From Odobenus rosmarus divergens (lineage: Eukaryota; Chordata; Mammalia; Carnivora; Odobenidae), in NCBI RefSeq assembly GCF_000321225.1, contig NW_004451405.1, positions 80,567 through 144,566 on the forward strand: DNA of 64,000 nt. The letters are read 5' to 3'. The position numbers were made by a program, and so were the translations under genes. The notes beneath the pieces were generated by a model. It was not told the DNA's origin. It saw only the letters and a list, made by a program, of their open reading frames with translations, and made no database searches. Position 1 is the stretch's first letter; each line of letters starts with the position of its first letter. Below are positions 58,499 through 64,000 of this stretch, piece after piece.

Positions 58499-60134
58499 TA
58501 TTTTTAATTTTTTGAAGAACCTCCATACTGTTTTTTCTAGTGGCTGCATCAGTTTACATTTCTACCAACAGTATGCAGGGGTTCCCTTTCCTCTGCATCC
58601 TTGCCAACACTTGTTACCTCTTGTCTTTGTGATGATAGCCATTCTGATAGGTATGAGGTGTTATCTCATTGTGGCTTTGATGTTCATTTCCCTGATGATT
58701 AGTGATGTTGAGCCCCTTGTCATGTATCTGTTGGTGTTCCTTGGAAAAATGTCTATTCAGATTGTCTACCTGCTTTTTAATTGGATTGTTTGTTCAGTTG
58801 AGTTGTATGGGTTCTTTATATATTTTGGATATTAAGCCCTTATCAGATACATGATTTGCAAATATTTTCTCACATTGGGGAGGCTGTCTTCATTTTGTTG
58901 ATGGGTTTCCTTTACTGAGCTGAAGGTTTCTAGTTTGATGTATTCCCACATGGTTGTTTTTTGTTGCCTTTGATTGTGGTATCAAATCCAAAAGTCGTTG
59001 CTAAGACCTGTGTCAAGGAGCCTCCAGGAATTTTATGGTTTTGAGTCTTATGTTCAAGTCCTTAGTCCATTTTGAGTTGTTTTTGGATACAGTGTAAGAA
59101 ATAGATCCAGTTTCATTTTTTGCATGTGGCTGTTCAGTTTTCCCAACACAGTTTATTGAAGAGGCTGTCCTTTTCCCATTGTATATTCTTAGCTCCTTTG
59201 TTTTAAATTAATTGATCTTTTATGTGTCTTTATTTCTGGATTCTCTATTCCATTTCATTGATTTACATGTCTTTTTATGCCAGTACCATGCTGTGTTGAT
59301 TATTATAGCTTTGTAATATAGTTTACAATCAAGGAGTAACTTGATTTTGTCAAAAGAAGTTTTAAATTTTCATGAAATTCAGTTTGTCAGTATTTTTCTT
59401 CAGTTTTGTCTCCAGCTTTGTTGTTCTTTCTCACAATTGATTTAGCTATCAGTGTCTTCTGTGGTTCCATACAAATTTTAGAATTACTTGTTCTATTTCT
59501 CTGGAAAAGTGTCATTGGAATTTTAATAGGGATTACATTGAATCTGTAGATTACTTTGGGTATTATGGGCATTTTAACAGTATTCTTCCAATCCATGAGC
59601 ATGGACTGTCTTTCCATTTCTTTGTGTCATCTTCAGTTTCTTTCATCAGTGTCTTACAGTGTTCATTGTACTAATCTTTCATCTCCTTGGTTAAATTTAT
59701 TCATAGGTATTTTGTTCTTTAATGCAATTGTAAATGGGATGTTTTCATAATTTCTCAAAAAAAAATTTCTCTTTGTGATAGTTTATGAATGTATAGAGAT
59801 AGAGTTTTGTCTATTGTGTATATTGCAACTTCACTGAATTTATTAGTTTGACAGTTTTTTGGTGGAGTCTTCAGGGTTTTCTATATATAATGTCATGTTG
59901 TCTGCAAACAGTTTTACTTTCTTTACAGTTTGGATGCCTTTTATTTTTCTTGCCTAATTGCTTTGGTTATGACTTCCAGTACTGTGTTCAATAAAGGTGG
60001 CAAGAGTGAGCCTCCTTGTCTTATTCCTGATCATGAAGAAAAAGCTTTCAGTTTTCACCCTTGAGTATATTTGCTGTGGGCTTGTCATATGGCCTTTATT
60101 ATGGTGAGGTACATTGTACATAGCCTTTTGGTAA

Positions 60135-61425
60135 TGGTATTTTTAATTAAGCATAATGCATTTGACATTCATCCATATTGTTTTTATCATTAGTTCTATC
60201 CTTTTTATTACTGAGTAATATTTCATTGTGTGTACCATAGTTAGTATCTAATTGTCAGTTGAAGGATATTTGAGTTGTTTCCAAGTGTGGTGGCTTGTAA
60301 ATAAAGTTGCTGCAAACGTTTATGTACAGGTTTTTGTGAATGCAAATTTTTATTTTGCTTGGGTATATACCTAGGGATGGAATTGCTGGTTGTATAAGAG
60401 TATGTTTAACTTGGTGAGAAACAACCAAACTCCCTTCCAAAGTGGCGGTACTGTTTAGCTTTCCACCAGCGAAATGTGGGGGTAGGTGTGTGTGTATGTA
60501 TGCATGAATATTTGTAAAAATATAAATGAATATGTGTTTACATATACATATAAACATACACACAAGAATGGGTGTGTGTGAGGCATCCTTGTTGGCCCTA
60601 GATATTGTAAGTTTTTAATTTACTCATTCCAATAGGTGTGTAGTGATACCTCATTGTCATTTTAAGTTGCATTTCCCAAATGCCTACAATTGAGCATTTT
60701 TCCCCTATGCTTATTTTTTATCTGTGTCTCTTCTTTGGTGAAGTGCCTGTTGAAATCTTTGGCCAATTTTTTTATTAGGTTGTTTTTCTTATGATTTTGT
60801 TTTGAGAGTTCTTTATATATTCTGGAGTGCTTTTCCAGATTTGTGTTTTGTAAATATTTATTCCCAGTCCTGGGCATGTCTTTTCATTCATCTTTCAAAG
60901 AGAAGAAGTTTTAAATTTTCATGAAATTCAGTTTATCAGTATTTTTCTTCTACAGATCATACTTTCTTTGTTTTTATCTAAGAAATATTTGCCTAATCCA
61001 AGGTCATAAAGATTTTTCTTTTGTGTTTTCTTTTATAAGTTTTACGGTTTTTGGTTTTACATTTAAATTTAATGGTCCTTGTAAGTTTGTTTATAGTACA
61101 AGTTATGGATTGATGTTTGTTTATTTTTGCATGTGGATGTCAGGTTTTTCAACAAATGCTGCTAGAACAACTAATCTCTATGGAATTACCTTTGCAAAAT
61201 CTATTGGTTGTAAGGTGTGGTTCTATTTCTAGTTTTTCAGTTCTGTTCCTTTGAACTACATGTGTCTATCCCTTCATACAATACTGTCTGGATTACTAGG
61301 TCTTTATAGTAAGTCTTAACATTAGATAGTGGGTACACCCAAGTTTATATTTCTTTTTCAAAAATGTTTTGGCTATTTTAGATTCCTCTGTATAAATTTT
61401 AGAATTAGCTTGTGGATTTTTAAAG
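60135..61425 (-). mobile_element. Second LINE-1 fragment, antisense, older
   Basis: The same L1 region recurs directly after the previous element (ggctgcaaacg-type and 'gggatggaattgctgg' phrases), so this is a separate and more diverged L1 of the same orientation. No intact domain. Confidence 0.85.
60484..60572 (+). repeat. (TG)n/(TA)n-rich tract in L1
   Basis: GT-, ATGT- and ACAT-type units form an impure purine-pyrimidine alternating tract within the older antisense L1 copy. Confidence 0.65.
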
Positions 61426-62275
61426 GGGGAAATAGTCTAAAGAAGAGGTGACCGATGACTTGAGCCATGAAGGGTGGATAGGAATTGAAAGACATGAAAA
61501 TGTATGTATCAGAGGAAATAGAAAACCAAAGCTACACCAGAAAAACTGGAAAGATAAGAAAGGTTGGGGGAAAGAAATCAGTCCTGAGAAAATTGATGTG
61601 AAAATTCTAATCTAGTCCAATTACCACCCCCATTTTCTGTGGGATAATTAGATTATATTCAATATGTTTAGATAAGTGGGAGGAAGTAAGTAAATACAAG
61701 AGACATTAAAGCATAGTGACTGTTAGGTAGAGACTAAGTAATTTGGAATGATAGAGTTGTAAGCTTTGGTTATCCAAATTGGTTGCTGATGAAAGAAAAT
61801 GGTCTAATTATTTTGGAATTTTGAAGTGATTGATAGATTTATAATCCCAGGTCTCTCTTTTTCCTTTTAGCATTTATTTGTTTTGTGTAGCTGCTGTTGT
61901 TTTCTGGTATCTCACATATGAGAGAAAATTTCCAAATACGCAGAAAAGGAGTTATATTCTGATTCTTTGGGTTTTTTTTTTTCTTCCCTCTTCTCGTAGT
62001 ACTTTCTTTAGCTGACAAGTAGACTGCCCTTACTCCTTTATAGAGTTAGAAGCTTCCTTTAGTTATCATTGTGGGTTACCATAAGATTACTTTTGGATTA
62101 CCTTTAGATAGAAGTATAGCAACTATTATGACATCTCATTTTCACCCACAGGCTTTATTGTCATGTACACCTATACATTTTGTTTGGGTCGGTAACTAGT
62201 TTGGCTTGGGCTTTGAAGTAGATCCCTAAGAATAAACCAACTAGAAAGAAGACCTATTGAGTTCAAGTATTTTTA
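61426..62275. other. Unique intronic sequence
   Basis: No repeat or gene recognised. Confidence 0.5.
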
Positions 62276-62398
62276 TTTTTTTAAAATTTATTTAAAATTT
62301 ATTTTTTTTAGTAATCTCTACACCCAACATGGGGCTCAAACTCATGACCCCAAGATCAGGAGTTGCATGCTCTTCTGATTGAGTGAGCCAGGCATCCC
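62276..62398 (-). mobile_element. Short tRNA-like CAN-SINE
   Basis: CAACATGGGGCTCAAACTCA with a T/A-rich tail. GAGTTCAAGTATTTTTA is duplicated at 62259 and 62399. Confidence 0.87.
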
Positions 62399-62410
62399 GA
62401 GTTCAAGTAT

Positions 62411-62520
62411 TTTTAAAGACCAAAAGAATTCTTGTTACTGCTGTTTTTTTAAGATTTTATTTTATTTTTAAAGACCAAAAGAACCCTTGTTACTGCTTTT
62501 TTTTTTTTTTAAGGTTTTAT
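62411..62520 (+). repeat. 55-base tandem duplication at SINE junction
   Basis: The phrase TTTTAAAGACCAAAAGAA, then CTTGTTACTGCT, poly-T and AAG(A/G)TTTTAT occurs at 62411-62460 and again at 62466-62520. The second copy runs on into the SINE. Confidence 0.85.
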
Positions 62521-62682
62521 TTATTTGACAGAAAGCACAAGTAGGCAGAGAGGCAGGCAGAGGGAGGAGAAGCAGGCTCCCCGCTGAGCAGGGAGCCCGA
62601 TGTGGGGCTTGATCCCAGGATCCTGGGATCATGACCTGAGCCGAAGGCAGATGCTTAACCGACTGAACCACCCAGGAGCCCC
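62499..62682 (-). mobile_element. CAN-SINE at a duplicated junction
   Basis: Full-length reverse complement ending ACCACCCAGGAGCCCC. Its poly-T start is part of a 55-base tandem duplication immediately to the left. Confidence 0.94.
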
Positions 62683-62902
62683 AACTACTGTTATCTAAAT
62701 ATTTGGTTTCTCAGTAAGGGTCATAGAAAAAATAATGTCTCTGGGTTAGGAAAGTGTTTGCTATCACCTTATATTAAATGTACTGATAAGTTTTAACCTG
62801 GTTATCTTTGGTCCATTCCCCAGTATTAAAACTTGCCATTCTTGTCCTGGGAACTGTACTCTCTCCACCTGTCCTTGACCATTTTATAAATTACCTCTTA
62901 TG

Positions 62903-63220
62903 GTTGGCCCTTGAATGACTTGTAGGTTAGGATTGCCAATCCCCCATATATTTAAAAACTCATGTATAACTTTAGACTGCCCTAAAACTTAACCAGTGAA
63001 AGCCTACTGTTTGTTGACTGGAAGCCTTACTGATAACATAGTCGATTAACACACTTTTTGCATGTTATATGTATTATATACTGTATTCTTAAAGTAAGCT
63101 AGAAAAGAAAATGGTATTTAGAAAGTCATAAGGAAGAGAAAATACATTTACAGTACTACAAAAAAGTCTGCTTATAAATAGACCTAAGCAGTTCAAACCC
63201 AACATTGTTCAAGGGTCAGC
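62903..63220. mobile_element. Tigger-like DNA transposon
   Basis: The ends TTGGCCCTTGAATGAC and ATTGTTCAAGGGTCAG are inverted copies. Between them lie a TAAGGAAGAGAAAATACATT segment and a block around GCAGTTCAAACCCAAC, as in a short TcMar-Tigger-derived element. No transposase remains. Confidence 0.8.
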
Positions 63221-63404
63221 TTCATTACCCTCATCCTTTGTGATAAGGATGTTTTATTTTCCCTTTAGTTGTACTCTTTCAGCATAGTGACAAGAGGGAG
63301 CAATGCAACTACCTGATAAGTGGGGACAAAGTAGTAACAAGAAATGCCAAATTCTTTATAGCATTGTTTGAGAGTAAAATATGTATTCTATTACTTTATT
63401 TTTC

Positions 63405-63545
63405 AAGTAATGCTATTAAAATGGTGTAAGCTACATGAGGGCAAAGATACTGTTTATCTGCAAAAGTTCTCTAATAGTTGTAGTGCTTGGTATAATACGT
63501 GATGGTAGTAGACCTGCAATAAATATTTGTTGAATAAATGTTAAA
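63405..63545 (+). mobile_element. L2 3' remnant
   Basis: GTGTAAGCTACATGAGGGCA, then GTGCTTGGTATAATACGTGA and CAATAAATATTTGTTGAATA match the L2 3' end. Confidence 0.8.
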
Positions 63546-64000
63546 CTGGTCAGAAACATGAAATTCCAAAGATCCGAGGTTATTTTTTTTTTTATAATGT
63601 TGTGTGACTTTACCGTCATAAAACATGGGTTTTGTTTTGCTTTGTTTAGAGTAGTGTTTAGTGTTTTGAGTGGGAGATACTCATGAAAACTTTGGGGTTC
63701 TTTGAATGTTTGCATTCTTATCATCTATGGACTTTAGTTGAATATGTCATTGCAGACAAATGCCATCCAGAGAGGCCCTTGGTATAGAAGTAGAGTGGGG
63801 AATGCTAATGAAATCATTATTTATCTCAGGGTGTCCTTTAAGCTCTTGAGTGTCATCAGTCTTTATTTTTAACAGTATGATCCTACTATATATAGTGTGA
63901 TTTGGCTAGGTACTGTTTTTTGGTATCAGGTGGTGAGCCCATTCAGGGAAAGTATAAATTTTATGTGACAGTTATAATGGTTAGGAGTTGTGTATAGTTA
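63546..64000. other. Unique sequence at right edge
   Basis: No feature recognised. The minus-strand 97-codon frame across 63431-63724 begins in an L2 remnant and is not a gene. Confidence 0.5.

Larger units (their letters stand above)
57365..60115 (-). mobile_element. LINE-1 fragment, antisense
   Basis: A long L1 from the 3' tip (GAGATACAATTGACATGTAA) through much of ORF2. It contains the typical antisense phrases for the final ORF2 part and a frame at 59387-59617 with decayed ORF2 sequence. SINEs interrupt it at 57.5, 57.7 and 58.35 kb. Many stops; inactive. Confidence 0.9.

Noticed and set aside
58512..61232. + frames of 103-107 codons with hydrophobic runs
   Set aside because: They are the non-coding strand of antisense L1 sequence; the hydrophobicity comes from T-rich codons.
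3144..62682. SINE heads considered as tRNA genes
   Set aside because: They keep A- and B-box-like Pol III promoter sequences but have no intact cloverleaf or anticodon stem, and they carry SINE bodies, tails and TSDs.
1..64000. A new biological system in the window
   Set aside because: All recognisable content is ordinary mammalian promoter, intron and transposon sequence. No gene cluster or unusual coding region was found.

Overview
The window is mammalian nuclear DNA, most likely from a caniform carnivore outside the dog family. The evidence is about 45 copies of the carnivore tRNA-Lys-derived SINE (CAN-SINE). Each young copy has a head reading GGGCGCCTGGGTGGCTCAG, a recognisable internal Pol III promoter, a CT-rich body, an AATAAAATCTT(A)n tail and target-site duplications (TSDs). 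The dog-type head (ATCCCTGGGTGGCGCAG) and the cat-type body are both absent. This fits bears, seals or mustelids; I cannot choose between them from the sequence alone. There are no bacterial, viral or CRISPR features, and no complete protein-coding gene is visible.

Layout. Positions 1-28,000 are AT-rich, probably intergenic, and filled with CAN-SINEs, MIR and L2 remnants, a 3'-terminal L1 fragment (12.3-13.9 kb), an ancient repeat (22.4-23.4 kb) and a local duplication (22.2 and 23.8 kb). Positions 28,190-30,250 form a strong CpG island. It contains GC-box, NRF1-like and CRE-like sites, CAG/CCG/CGC tracts, and a splice donor at 29,223/29,224 that ends a likely first exon read on the + strand. 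At 45,460-45,653 lies a repeat-free candidate second exon. It has a textbook acceptor and donor but only short reading frames, so it is probably 5'UTR. The rest of 30-64 kb looks like first and second intron sequence, carrying five antisense L1 blocks, one sense L1 block and 20 SINEs.

Working model: the window holds the promoter, the non-coding or largely non-coding first exon and one further 5'UTR exon of a housekeeping-type gene on the + strand, whose main coding exons lie beyond 64 kb. I do not recognise the gene and give no name. Independent support comes from SINE orientation. Upstream of the island 16 of 25 SINEs are on the + strand; downstream only 4 of 20 are. Most L1s downstream are also antisense, and no CAN-SINE lies between 25.9 and 33.9 kb around the promoter.

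The long open frames inside the CpG island, and most short frames elsewhere, are composition effects or decayed transposon sequence. I found no convincing new biological system. The best leads are the two-exon 5' leader with its upstream reading frames, the strand switch in SINE orientation at the island, and the local duplication near 22-24 kb.
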